Below, piece by piece: positions 1 to 10,912 of a DNA stretch of 64,000 nt. A model generated the notes under the pieces. That model was not told the origin of the DNA. It saw nothing but the letters and a program-made list of their open reading frames with translations, and did no database searches. Numbering within the stretch: position 1 is the stretch's first letter; each line of letters begins with the position of its first letter. Source of the DNA: Enchytraeus crypticus (lineage: Eukaryota; Annelida; Clitellata; Enchytraeida; Enchytraeidae); assembly GCA_905160935.1 (NCBI GenBank), contig CAJHZI010000457.1:2509501-2573500 (forward strand). The letters run 5' to 3'. The position numbers were made by a program, and so were the translations under genes.

Positions 1-1635
1 TTGTCTAAACGGACAGAGTCGCCAAGCAGTGTGACAGTTGAGTCAAGGCTTTGTGGATATACAAACATGACGTCCAGTGGCGATAGCGATTTGAACATTA
101 AAGAAGAAAGCAAAACTGACTATTTTAATTCCTATGAGGTAAGGTAATATACATTTTTATTTGATTTGTCTATAGTGTGTACATTTAAATTTAGGGTTAT
201 TTGAGACAACGTTCAAGAGATGAAACATTTTAATTAGAACATCCACAACATCTTCCTTGCATGAGTAAATGGACTTAAAACTTTCATTTAAAACTCACTT
301 TGGCTTTAAGTGTATACATACTTTTCTTTGCTTCCTTTGTTTTAATTTCTATTTTAAATCTTTTTCCTTTGCAACCACACCTGAATTGACTATTAAATTC
401 TTGTAATTAACTAATTTGTTATTAATTTTTACTCCTTTCATGTACAAATTTTTCTGAATTGACCTTTCAACTTTGAATAGACATAAGAATTAAATATCAC
501 TAGTTTTATCAGTGTATTGTAAATTGAATAGGCATCATCACCAATGGTTGGAGCCATTGGCGATGTCAGTAAGACATTTGTCCGCGGATCAGTATGTGCG
601 TGGTTCAAATCCTGGGCGCGCCCGTCACTGACATCGCTTCTGAGTGAGGAAACAGCTTTAACGTTAAAACTTAAATGAACCCTTTTCTACTTATTGGCCT
701 AATATTGGTTCTACCCTGCTAGATGTTGCCATTGACAATGGTAGCCTTTACTCAATTATAAATAAATATGATGATATATGATATTGATATATATCTACTA
801 ATGATTGGTATGTTTCATTTGAATGTAAATGTATATATTATGTAGTTCTATAGCATGTAAAAATTAATGTATATGTAATTTCATCGTGTCTTTTATTTTG
901 AGTGCAATATTGGCTTAATATTCTGTCTTAATTTTGATTTACTTTTTGCACTGATCTTTGTTCCTAGTATTTATTTCACTAATGGACACCAGGGATTGCT
1001 ATTAGATGCTGTTTAGTGTATTTTGTGCCAGGTATTGATTATAGTGTTTCTCACTAATGGACACCAGTGGCGAAGTCGGTAAGATAGTCCATTGCGGATC
1101 AGTATGTGCGGGGTTCAAATCCTGGGCTCGCCCGTCACTGACATCGCTTTCGAGCAAGGAAACTTACGTTAACCTTAGCTTTACCAGCTTTCACTGGATT
1201 TCTAAACCCTTTTGCTGTTTCTAATTAAAAACATGGTAACTCTCTACTTGTTGTTGTTGTTTGCAGGAATCCATCAACTCATCTCTGGTGCCATCTGTTG
1301 TTACGGCCCTTCAGGACTTGGACTTTCCTGCAGAATTCCGGAATGTGTCCAACTATAACTCTTCCTACGCTAATTGCACAGCTGATGATGAAATTTTTGT
1401 TTCAGGACGTGGTAGCAGTGAAGAAGGACTGTACAGATGTAACACTTGTGGTGCCATTATGAAGCATAAACGTTCGCTTAACGATCATGTACGGGCTAAG
1501 CATTTGTCGCAACTGAAGTACAAATGCTGTTATTGCGGGGCGGCATTTAAGTGGCGAGCCACTTTGTGTAAGCACAAGTCGCAGTGTAAGAAGAATGTCA
1601 ACTCTCTCGGCAGCACCAGCGATGCATTCGTTTAG
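1..1635 (+). CDS. C2H2 zinc-finger protein, 3' part of gene (two exons)
   Basis: Exons 1-138 (open at the window edge) and 1267-1635 join in phase 0 across a GTAAGG...TTGCAG intron. The frame is open from base 1, so either the ATG at 67 is the start or coding continues from upstream. The last exon ends in two zinc fingers. The first, starting YRCNTCG, is a C-x2-C-x12-H-x4-H finger. The second, starting YKCCYCG, ends in Cys instead of the last His (C2HC type). A Ser/Asn-rich linker precedes them and a short tail follows, ending at TAG 1633-1635. Such finger pairs usually bind DNA in the nucleus; the target and the rest of the protein cannot be seen. A SINE pair (545-680, 1060-1191) sits in the intron. 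A BTB-zinc-finger isoform exon is one possible identity, unproven. Confidence 0.75.
545..680 (+). repeat. tRNA-derived SINE, family 1
   Basis: Diverged copy with A-box-like TGGCGATGTCAG, GGATCAGTATGTGCG, B-box-like GGTTCAAATCC and the 3' core CGTCACTGACATCGCTT...GAGGAAAC. Confidence 0.8.
1060..1191 (+). repeat. tRNA-derived SINE, family 1
   Basis: A box TGGCGAAGTCGG fits TRGCNNAGYNGG exactly and GGTTCAAATCC is the B box; it ends in TTAACCTTAGCTTTACCAGC. Lies in the zinc-finger gene intron. Confidence 0.85.
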
Positions 1636-1724
1636 CATTCAGTTAAAGTGAAATTGTAAATTAACTTTAAAGGTTGAAGATGATGCTGATGATCAAGCTG
1701 ATCTGATCAGATTTACTGGTCTAT

Positions 1725-1730
1725 AATAAA
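1725..1730 (+). promoter_or_regulatory. Likely polyadenylation signal AATAAA of the zinc-finger gene
   Basis: AATAAA lies about 90 bp after the stop codon at 1635, next to the end of a minus-strand SINE copy. No competing signal lies between them. Confidence 0.5.
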
Positions 1731-1864
1731 GCTGGTAAAGCTAAGGTTAACGTCAGTTTCCTTACACAAAGCGATGTTAGTCAAGTGGCGAGCCAAGGAT
1801 TTGAACCCCGCTCATACTGATCCGCGGTCGAGTATCTTACCGACTTGGCCACAGTCTCCAGCCA
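1729..1864 (-). repeat. tRNA-derived SINE, family 1
   Basis: Reverse copy from AAGCTGGTAAAGCTAAGGTT to the A box, directly after the AATAAA of the zinc-finger gene. Confidence 0.85.
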
Positions 1865-2018
1865 GATCTATGAAAAGTAGAACAGACACAGATCGAAAGT
1901 AGTGGTTAGAGAACTTGAATCGTTTCTCTGGATTGTTTTAAATGAAACAAGAAATGATTCAAGAAATATGCTATAGTTTATTCTACATGCACGAATAAAT
2001 TACATTAACGGTATATTT

Positions 2019-2058
2019 AAATTCAGAAAACCAGTCCTTGGACTGGTTTTCTGAATTT
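2019..2058. repeat. Perfect 19-bp palindrome with 2-nt loop
   Basis: AAATTCAGAAAACCAGTCC at 2019-2037 is followed by TT and its exact reverse complement at 2040-2058. Confidence 0.85.
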
Positions 2059-2259
2059 TTGCGCCATTTATGATGCATTCTGGCATTCTGAACTTTGCTG
2101 GTTAACTTCGATTTGGTTCAGTAATGCTTTATGCTCATCCTTAATACTCTAATCGTGGTTGTTGTTATATTACAGGGGATTTACTATTTTACGTCTTGCA
2201 TAGTGAAACGGTTATAGAGCTTGTGCACAAATATAAATGTATGTACATTATATATACAG

Positions 2260-2261
<2 letters not shown>

Positions 2262-2330
<69 letters not shown>
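2262..2330. repeat. (TA)n microsatellite
   Basis: About 70 bp of near-perfect TA. Confidence 0.95.
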
Positions 2331-2336
<6 letters not shown>

Positions 2337-3039
2337 ATATGTATAAGTATGTACTTGTTCATATATTCAGTATGTATATGCATGAATGAACAGTTGCATA
2401 TAGATGTCATGTATGTCCGTTAAATTAAGCTCCTAGAATTTATATTATTAATAAATAACACTGAGTTCATTTGTGAGTCTAATTATATCTTGTTATCAGA
2501 CATTAACAATAATAACAATAAAATAATAATAAAAATAGACATAAACAATGCAGCGGTAAACGTCATTTCTTAAATCTCTACCATCATTTTACTAGAATTT
2601 TCTATTTTTAGAGAAGTAATGCATAAACTTCTTATTTAGACTCTTCTATGTTTGAAATAAAGGATGAAATAAGTTGTAATGAGTAAGATTTAACGCTCAG
2701 TTCCCTCGGCTGTGGATGATATCAGGTCAATCGGTAGAGATAGGGCATCACTTACGCTAATTTAATAGTTGACAATGAATGCGGTGCTGTAAATTTATGT
2801 GCAATAAATTTTAGATTCAATCGTCGCCTTAGTGATCTTGGACTTTTGAATGGAATGCAACTCTAGTTCATTTTGGAAAAAATGAAAGAAAGGAAGATAT
2901 CAGAAAACTAAAGGAATAATTGTTAAGAAGTATTTGCCTTATAAGCCAAAATCCAGACTTTACAAAAGTATATAATCAATCTCTGCTTTGTACAATCTCT
3001 AAGAGATCAACATTTTATTCCATCTAGAGCTGTCAAGTT

Positions 3040-3372
3040 CATCAGAACAACCAAGTTCTTCAGAACAACCAATTTCTTCAGAACAACCACGTTCTTCAGA
3101 ACAACCACTTTCTTCAGAACAACCACGTTCTTGAGAACAACCACTTTCTTCAGAGCAACCAAGTTCTTCAGAGCAACCACGTTCTTGAGGACAACCACTT
3201 TCTTCAGAGCAATCAAGTTCTTCAGAACAACCAAGTTCTTCAAAACAATCTAGTTCTTCAAAACAATCTAGTTCTTCAAAGCAATCTAGTTCTTCAAAGC
3301 CATCTAGTTCTTCAAAGCAATCTAGTTCTTCAAAACAATCTAGTTCTTCAAAACAATCTAGTTCTTCAGAAT
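3040..3372. repeat. 18-bp minisatellite, likely in 3' UTR of ART gene B
   Basis: About 18 copies of an 18-bp unit (AGTTCTTCAGAACAACCA changing to AGTTCTTCAAAACAATCT). It lies 60 bp past the stop of gene B. The plus frame reads as SSEQPx repeats with two in-frame TGA codons. Confidence 0.85.
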
Positions 3373-3432
3373 AATTTAAATCATATATTCAAATGGCGCA
3401 GCGGTAAATACAAAAATTCCATTAACTGACGA

Positions 3433-6400
3433 CTAGAAAGTAATCTCAAACTCAGGATAGGCATGAAAGTCGCTGAATATAACGAATATGTTTGGCGAAT
3501 GACCGGTAACGGAGTCGTAGCGTATCGTATCCGTCCTCATCGGTGGTTCCCGGTAGCTGGGGTTACCAGCGGTGTGGTAGCCAGTCAGGACCCGGCAAAG
3601 AAGCATCCTCTTGTGCCCGTCAGTGCCAATATTGGAGAAGGTGCTGGAATACGATGAATCGCCAGAAAAGTAGACTCCGACTCCGTAAACCGTTCCTTTT
3701 ACAAATTGAGAAAAGAAACATGTAGATCGCAAATCTAAATGAAGTTTTTACATAGTCCTATTGACGAGCGTGTTAGTGTTACTATTATGAATTAGTATTG
3801 CTATCAAGATGATGTTGATTTTAATAATTATTATTCATTGTTATTTCCTTTTAGTTATTGCTGCTATATATTATTATTAGTGTTACTATTATTGTATAAA
3901 GACTAGTAAAAATCAGGCAAAACGCAAAAGTCAGAAATAAATAAAATCAATGCAAAATTACAGTAGTTTTTAGCGTACCGTTCTTTCCAGCGAAACTTCG
4001 ATTGAACCCGTACCGGTAGATTCGGTCAAGACAGGTATCACCGGTACCGTGGAACAGGAACCGCTCGTTCTCGATGCTCGTCCCATTCTGCCTGATCATC
4101 GCAGCCCGGCGCTGAGCGTACACCTGATACATCTCCCAGTTTTCTATACGTCGAACCTTTAATCAATCAGTAAACTATAATCAGTCCATAAATCAATCAA
4201 TGTGGCACATCTCCCAGTGTTCTATACGTCGCGTTTTTAATCAATCAAACAGAAATTATAATCAGTCAATAAATAAATAAATATGGCACATCGTCCTGTG
4301 TTCTATACGTCGTGCAATCAATCAGTCAGTATTATTTACTTGACATCTATTTAGAGTATGCGTGAATCCAGGTAGCTGCTTCACTTGCAAGAGAGCTTAA
4401 TGTCGACAGACCACCCGGCTGACAGATTAGAGGGCAATCCTCAACGATATGTTTCAAAGTTTAATCAATTAACAGTAAGTTCAATCAATCAATCAATTTG
4501 TAAGTATTAATCTGTCGTTCCTTAAAACAACACTTAACGCAATCAACGTCGTTATGATAGTCGACAGCGGATCAGTATGTGTGGGTTTAAATCCTGGGCT
4601 CGCCCGTCATCGTTTTCGAGAGATGAAAGTGACGTCAACATCGGCTTTACGGCTTTAACCCTAATTGTTATATGTATCGCAAGATTTTTATTTCGAGTTT
4701 TGAAATTAGTCGTACCTTAGTTATAGGGAACTGCGTGCCAAACAGATTTGCCACGAAGGAATAATCCTGATCTGTAGGCAATAGCGGAACACAGAGAAGA
4801 TCTCCAGTATCATCGGCACCTCTCGCGCTCCAGTTCTTAGGGTATTCGATGCCTAAACAGTGTAATAATATTTAGTGAGTGCGTGAGTGAGTGACTGAGT
4901 GAGTGTGTAAGGGAGTGAGTGCTTGAGGGAGTGAGTGAGTGAATGAGTCAGTGATGGAGTGATTGAGCGAGTGAGTGAGTGAGTTAGTGATTGAGTGAGT
5001 GACTGAGTGAGTAACATAGTTATTGAGTGAGAAGATTCTCATAGAATAAAGTGCTTGATTCACTCTGACACTAACTGTTAAGATTTGTTCACCCATTTAC
5101 GCGGTTATTTGCAATTAATGAAGCTTAAAACGATCAATTGCAAAGCTAGCATTCCCTGAATAATTAAGCAAACTATTATAGAAACAACTGTTGGCTTATA
5201 TCGCTTGTATTTGTATTAACAACATACTTGCGAAGGCTGCTTTGACACTCTGAATTTTTGCCATTAGACTCGAATAATCTTGTACGCTTAGCGCGTCGTT
5301 AAGTTTAGCTGCAGCATAAACAGAAATTACAATTATTATAAACAATCAATCATATGATATTATCATAAACAATCAATCATATCATATTATCATAAACAAT
5401 CAATCATATCATATTATCATAAACAATCAATCATATGATATTATTATAAACAATCAATCATATGATATTATTATAAACAATCAATCATATGATATTATTA
5501 TAAACAATCAATCATATGATATTATCATAAACAATCAATCATATGATATTATCATAAACAATAAATCATTCAAATTTGAATAAAACACAACTACTATATT
5601 TTTTTACAATTATTATAAACAATATTTATATAAATTACTATTTTAATGACGCAGAAAATTCTTCTTACAATCGTTTCAAAAGGAAGACCAAAATTGTGTT
5701 GACATAAAAAGGGAGTTTTTCCTTGACAAAAGAGAATAATGATAATAACTATTACATATTATTACATCTTCATTCTCTAGTGAACTGCCTGCAGAACGTT
5801 TGTCAGGAAGCGAACCAGGAAAAAGACATTTGAATGAAAAGAATGAAAGCGCAGCTACAATGTACATGTATATTAAACAGTATATTAATTATATCAATAT
5901 ACCAATTGGATCATTATACAAAAGTAGGAACTACTTCCAGAAGCGCTTTTAATTGAAATATAGCCAATATTAGTATTTTAAACATCATTATTAATTATTT
6001 TCTTAGCACGTAAATCTCTTTTATCAAGTAAACTTCCTTTTCTTTAATTCTCTTTACGAGTGTATCTTTTGACTGGTTTTCTATATTTCCAAATTTTCAA
6101 CGTAATTTGGACCTTCCTATTGCTCACCGTCTCAGTATTTCTCGATGTTTTCCTGAACGACAGTAGCACTCTAACAATTGTTATGGGCCTATTGTTATAT
6201 AAGTAACTGATTAGAAAATGACAGTAGGCCTAATGCACACTGGCATTCCTTTCTTGATGCTGTTGTTAGACAGTTCCTGGCTGGAGCCAGTGGCGAAGTC
6301 GGTAAGATACTCGACCGCGGATCAACAGGTGCGGGGTTCAAATCCTGGGCTCTCCCGTTACTGATATCGCTTTCTAGTGAAGAAACTGATGTTAACCTTA

Positions 6401-9400
6401 GCTTTAACAGCTTTAATCTTTTTTAGCTAGATAGGTAAAGGAGAGATGAGACGGAAAATGTACCTATGATATTTCTGGGCGTAGAGCAGACACGACATGC
6501 TTGATTCTGACCGGTGTTCAGAGTTGTGCAGTATGGACAGTTCCACGAAGTCTGCTGGGAAATGTCCAGCGGATCTGCCTCCACCGACGTTTGATTTGAA
6601 TTCGTGTTTGCGCCTGAAAATATAATAAACACGTAATAAAAAGCTAAACCTAAGGTTAACGTCAGTTTCCTTTTAAGGTTAATGACAGTTTCATCTCTGA
6701 GATTACCACTATTTGCTGCCTTTATTGTTGACATAAGAGAAAATAAATATTCACATTCAAACTGTAGTTTATGAAAACACTGTAGACATAAAGTGTATTA
6801 TTTACTTATCTTCCGCTTATCTTTGGATGGGGCGCTAGTATCATCGTTACTAATTAATACGTCCCTGATATCACTATCAGATAAGAAACTGACGTTAAAC
6901 TCGCTCTGATTCATATTAGTGTCGTCACAAGTCTTACTGCTGTTTTGATTTTGTTCCGAATCCTTGGAATGGTCCATAAAGAGGTCCATACCGGAGCTAC
7001 CCGGGATTTGGTTGACTTCATTCGTCTGCTGAGGATTTCCGCCTACGTCCATCCCGACGTCAGCAGTGGAGGAATCCGTTCCTTCTGCATTCGGATCAAA
7101 CTATAAATTACATAAATAAATACAGTAATCTCGAAGGTCTATCTCGGTCAGGACACTACCTACATGTATATAAGGTTCTTTGTTTAAAAAACTATAATAG
7201 TAAAATAGTAGTAAGGTTAATAGTGATAGTAACAATTTGTGACGATTTACTGCAGTCTGCCCCGGTAGATTTAGGCAGCTGACCTCGAATAGCCGGGCGG
7301 CGATTCAGAAAGTATCGCTCGAATCATTATTATCCAACCTCGAGTTCTTTACACCCATGGTAATTAAAAACTGTACAAGATTAAAAGTTAAATAATAATA
7401 ATAATATAAATAAATAAAAATGGAACTTTGTAATTAAGTAAAATATTAGAAATAAACAAAAATATAACTAATAGTGTATTCAGTTGTACAAGTCTCCGCG
7501 CTCTCACAATCTTAAAATATACTAGATTGGTGAGTTCATTAATGCTTATGTAGAATCCTCTAAGCATTCAACTCCTTCGCGTATTGAATTATTAATATTT
7601 AAAATCAGTAAAAGTTTACCAGTAAAAATTACGCAGTAAAAATGATTTGATTATAATTTGGATTTTTTGGGAAAGATGGTGTGGTAGGTTAGTATAAGAT
7701 TAACGTTTTTATACCAAGTGGACGAATTAATATAAATTTGAAATTGTACATTAACAGCGAGAAATTAGAGTTCATGATGTTTTGCAACAATACCACACTA
7801 TGAATGCAATGATTTTGAGCGTCGAATCAATTACAACTTCTAACATTAGCAGTCAGGAAGAATGTAACTGGAATTAGCCTATCTATAGGCCAATTACGTG
7901 CCAGTTTTAAATGTTGTATCATCAATTTCATAAATCATTTAATTTTTGAAGCTCCATGTGAACACACCCTTTTGTAGTAAGCTCGCATCTTATCACTGAA
8001 CAGATCACCCAAATCTGCGCCAGCTTTCTTAAGACCCTAAAACACATATTACAGTGAAATGAATTCAAATGGGAATCCATAATTATATCCCTCACTTTAA
8101 GGCACGAAGATTAAAATATTATGCAGTTATAATTTACTATTTAATATTAATTATTTAATATCTTGAAGTATATTTTAATATATAAAATAATTAATATTTA
8201 AAAAAATAATACATTAATATTGAACATTTATAAAATGATCAATATTTATTAAGTTAATTTAATATTATTCTTTTAAAATTTTAAAAACACTTTAATTAAT
8301 TTAATTTTCAACTATTTCTTATTCAATTTTCTGTATTTAATTTTTACCTGTCATTTCTACCTTCGAGACTTTCACTCTCGGATTGTTTCTGCAGGGAATT
8401 AATTCATGAAATATCTGTCCAATTCAGCAAAAGTCGCATAAAAGTCAAAGAAGTAGCCTGTTACTCTTTGAACCGAGCTATTTTTTAACTTTTTCTAGAG
8501 CGAAACCAGAAGCTAATATACAGGAAACACCCTGCTCAAAGTTATCCGTTTTCAGGATGGGTTTTCTCCCTTTCTAAAGTTTCTATATCAGTTCTATATA
8601 GTCTATCTGTAAGCATTTCCATACTTTAAGATCTTGGGTAGTCCTTCGTTCACTATATTATTGCAACGCTGAAACGTTCTGATAGAACTTTAATTTACTG
8701 TAGGTACTACTGAATTTGAACTCTTAATGTCCCGTGTTGTTTCCGGGTTGTTTGAAGAATTTACCAACCGGTATCTGCACTTGTCGTAGAAGGCGACTAA
8801 AGCACTAAGATTCATACCTACGTGAGAAATGAAATTATTACAAAAATTTAAATGAATGGTAAAGTCTCAAGTAGGGGATTGACTGGTTGTCTGGTGTAGG
8901 ACAGAAAGAATTTGAGATAGTCTAGGCCAATTTGTATCCCGACACTGATTAAACTGGGATTCAATGGAGGATGATGATGATAATGACTAATGAATTAAAA
9001 CCAAATATATTTTGCAAAAGCGAAAAGAAAAGAAAGCTCAATTTACCAAAACTCGATTTTTCTTGCACTTCTCGAACAGTGTCTCGAAGTCTCGTATAGC
9101 TTCGGCAGAGGTGCTGTATTTGCCTTGCTTAAATTTCGTCTTAATCAACATAAGGTCAAGTTTGAATTCTCTGGGCTGCAAAGAATATTCAAAAACTCAA
9201 TTGCAACGTTTTAAGTAGAGCTATTTAACTGTCTAGAATTCTGTAAATTCATATTTTCAATTTACGCAGTCCTGAGGTTTCATGATTCTTCGTCAGTGCA
9301 CTTGCAAGTGGCAGGTTTAAGGTACATATTCATACTCAATGTCTGCTTTCTCGCTCCATAAGAGCACTCCTTAGATCAACAAGTAAATCCCTTCACAAAA

Positions 9401-10760
9401 TCCATGCCTTACCCATACCTTGTATAGCTTGAGAAAAGTATGGCTTCTGACGTGGTTTCCCGTTGCCTTCCTCAGCTTCATGACTTTGCTGGAATAATCG
9501 ATCTGCAAATTGCTCTCTTCAGGCAGGGTAATTGAACACAACTTATTCTAGTCATTAGTTTTCAGATTAGACACAGCGTCTTAAAAAGCTGGTAAAACTA
9601 CATGTAATGTTAACGTCAGTTTTCTCACTCGAAACCGATGACAGTGACGGGCGAGCCCAGGATTTGAAACCCGCACATACTGATCCGCGGCCGAATAGTT
9701 TACCGACATCGCCACTGGCTCCAGCTAGTATTGTAGCAATTAGCTTGAAGAGAAGTTTTTTTTTGTATTGTTTTCCATTTCCATCGTCAGATACTGACGA
9801 AGGAAATTTGATTCATTTAGACTTAAATGCATTGTAGGAAAAGCGTATAGGCCTAATGGTATTTGATATACCCTGTGGTCTGACCAGGGCTGAGAAGAAA
9901 TAACCATAAGATGCCTACAAATTTGATCCTTTTGTAAAATCCAGAAAACAAGCAGCTCATGTTAAAATCAGGCGATAATTTAATAATTATTATGATAAAA
10001 AGGTTTAAGTTGTAGCCGAATTTGATGTCTAATAGTTCCTCATAAATGTGTTGTAGGTTACGATTGTTCATGTGACCCTTCGAACATTGGACAAAGAGCT
10101 AAATGTAAGATACAATGAATGTCTGTCTTCCGCATCTTCAGCACATTTCTTTTGCCGATCAGTCTTGATGAACTGATCTGTTGTGATGTGTTGTGGGGAC
10201 GTCCCTGGCATCATCATTGGATGAGGAAACGGACGTTAAAACTGTATTATTATTATTATTATTATCATCATCAGAAATAATTAGAATTATGCACTCTCAA
10301 AATCTTTGCAAAATAAATTCTCGTTGTAGGCATAGGAAGATGTGGAATTAAGAAACACAACTAAAGATTTACAAGTTTGTTGAACCGGTGATAAGGTGAC
10401 AAATTGTACTACAGCGGTTTAGTAGGTACAGGGTTCAAATTCAGTTCGCTCCCCATCACTACAAGTTTTCGAGACAGAAAACCGTCATCAAACTTGTTTT
10501 AGCCAGTAGCCTCCGGCTAAGTTCGTAAATATTAAAACCTGAAAAGCAGGAATTATGGCTTTTTACCTTAACGACAGACACTTCTCTCACAAAGGCTGCG
10601 CTCTCGTGGGCCCAGATGAAGGGAAAGATGATATTTTCCAAATAGAGCAATCTCTTCTGCTCTTCTTCAGTCGATAGGGTGGGGGTTAACGGAAGTGGTG
10701 GGACTGCATCCTTCCTAGGCCGTCCTGGTCCCCTCTTCATCGAAGACATTCCAGTGGAAT
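3433..10760 (-). CDS. ART gene B: bromodomain-like + NZF zinc finger + PARP-type ADP-ribosyltransferase
   Basis: Eight exons, high to low coordinates: 10760-10567 (ATG 10749; acceptor just upstream implies a 5' UTR intron), 9175-9047, 8036-7968, 7100-6806, 6613-6464, 4852-4716, 4156-3979, 3695-3433. Phases match and give 467 codons. Residues about 25-127 look like a bromodomain: LDLMLIKTKF matches MDLxxIKxxL, followed by KYSTS, DFETLFEKC and AGADLGDLFSDKM; the acetyl-lysine Asn is absent (C-K-K-N-R). Residues 128-225 are a polar Ser/Asn/Asp-rich linker unique to this copy. Residues 249-268 form a W-x-C-x2-C-x3-N-x6-C-x2-C NZF finger. Residues 277-467 are a PARP catalytic domain: RRIENWEMYQVY, FLFHGT (His), GVGVYFS (Tyr), MLLCRVLTG, YDSVTG and AYPEFEITF. 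Ile replaces the catalytic Glu (IFVIF), as in mono-ADP-ribosyltransferases such as PARP10/14/15. Exon joins were chosen by splice signals and alignment to gene A. Confidence 0.8.
4129..4315. repeat. Triplicated splice acceptor and exon start of ART gene B
   Basis: A unit of about 78-81 bp is present three times. On the minus strand each has a T/A-rich tract then CGACGTATAGAA(A/C)AC, the sequence that opens the exon at 4156-3979. Only the copy nearest the exon keeps AAAG|GTTCG and stays open. Confidence 0.75.
4555..4657 (+). repeat. tRNA-derived SINE, family 1, partial
   Basis: GCGGATCAGTATGTGTGGGT, B-box-like TTTAAATCC and the core tail; 5' part missing. Confidence 0.7.
4873..5033. repeat. 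(GTGA)n-type imperfect microsatellite
   Basis: GAGTGAGTGA units with scattered changes, just upstream (minus strand) of the exon at 4852-4716. Confidence 0.9.
5335..5572. repeat. 27-bp AT-rich minisatellite
   Basis: About nine copies of ATAAACAATCAATCATATGA followed by TATTATC, nearly identical; inside an intron of ART gene B. Confidence 0.9.
6040..6185 (-). repeat. Dispersed repeat, family 5
   Basis: Minus-strand copy related to 21600-21715 and 35548-35650: 'agtgctactgt..atgacaacatcgag..' then 'aaggtcc...aaccagtc'. Confidence 0.55.
6281..6418 (+). repeat. tRNA-derived SINE, family 1
   Basis: Nearly full copy: TGGCGAAGTCGG, GGTTCAAATCC, core tail and TTAACCTTAGCTTTAACAGC. It touches the intron next to the NZF exon of gene B. 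Confidence 0.85.
7262..7375 (+). repeat. LINE 3' end (type with GACCTCGAGTAGCCGGGCGG)
   Basis: Matches 48890-48990 (same strand) and 36835-36955 (opposite strand), where it follows a LINE open frame; only the 3' UTR is present here. Confidence 0.6.
8735..8980 (+). repeat. GAT-tailed dispersed repeat, family 3
   Basis: Head 'aagaatttaccaacc...tgtcgtagaaggcgac', body 'aaagtctcaagtaggggatt...gtatcccgacactg', tail GATGATGATGATAATGA. Confidence 0.65.
9290..9510 (-). repeat. Dispersed repeat, family 6
   Basis: Matches 58140-58425 and 58545-58690 (GTGGCAGGTT...CATATTCATACTC...CAACAAG..AATCCCTTCACA). Confidence 0.6.
9582..9725 (-). repeat. tRNA-derived SINE, family 1
   Basis: Full-length reverse copy from AAAGCTGGTAAAACTA to GCCACTGGCTCCAGC. 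Confidence 0.85.
10155..10265 (-). repeat. SINE core with (TTA)n tail, family 8
   Basis: GTCCCTGGCATCATCATTGG..GAGGAAACGGACGTTAAAAC then (TTA)n; the same core appears at 24567-24630 and 48995-49055. Confidence 0.6.
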
Positions 10761-10869
10761 CTATAAAAGAAAACCAATGATTTTTTATGGTCAATTTACG
10801 ATTAAAAACTATTCACGATTAAATTTACGATTTCTGATAATGTCATTAAACTAATTATTTGTTCTTGAA

Positions 10870-10912
10870 TCAATCAATCAGTCAATCAATCAGCCAATCA
10901 ATCAATCAATTG
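10870..10912. repeat. (CAAT)n tract
   Basis: AATCAATCAATCAGTCAATC-type repeats. Confidence 0.8.

Larger units (their letters stand above)
1636..3432. other. Convergent intergenic region between zinc-finger gene and ART gene B
   Basis: Holds a SINE copy, a perfect short palindrome, a (TA)n tract, an 18-bp minisatellite and AT-rich unique DNA. On the minus strand AATAAA lies at 3014-3019, so the minisatellite may be inside the 3' UTR of the ART gene. I see no gene here. Confidence 0.6.

Noticed and set aside
3463-3725. Plus-strand open frames of 60-64 codons
   Set aside because: Antisense shadows of the ART gene B terminal exon.
5335-5572. CRISPR-like direct repeats
   Set aside because: Repeats are contiguous without unique spacers, and the DNA is animal; an ordinary minisatellite.
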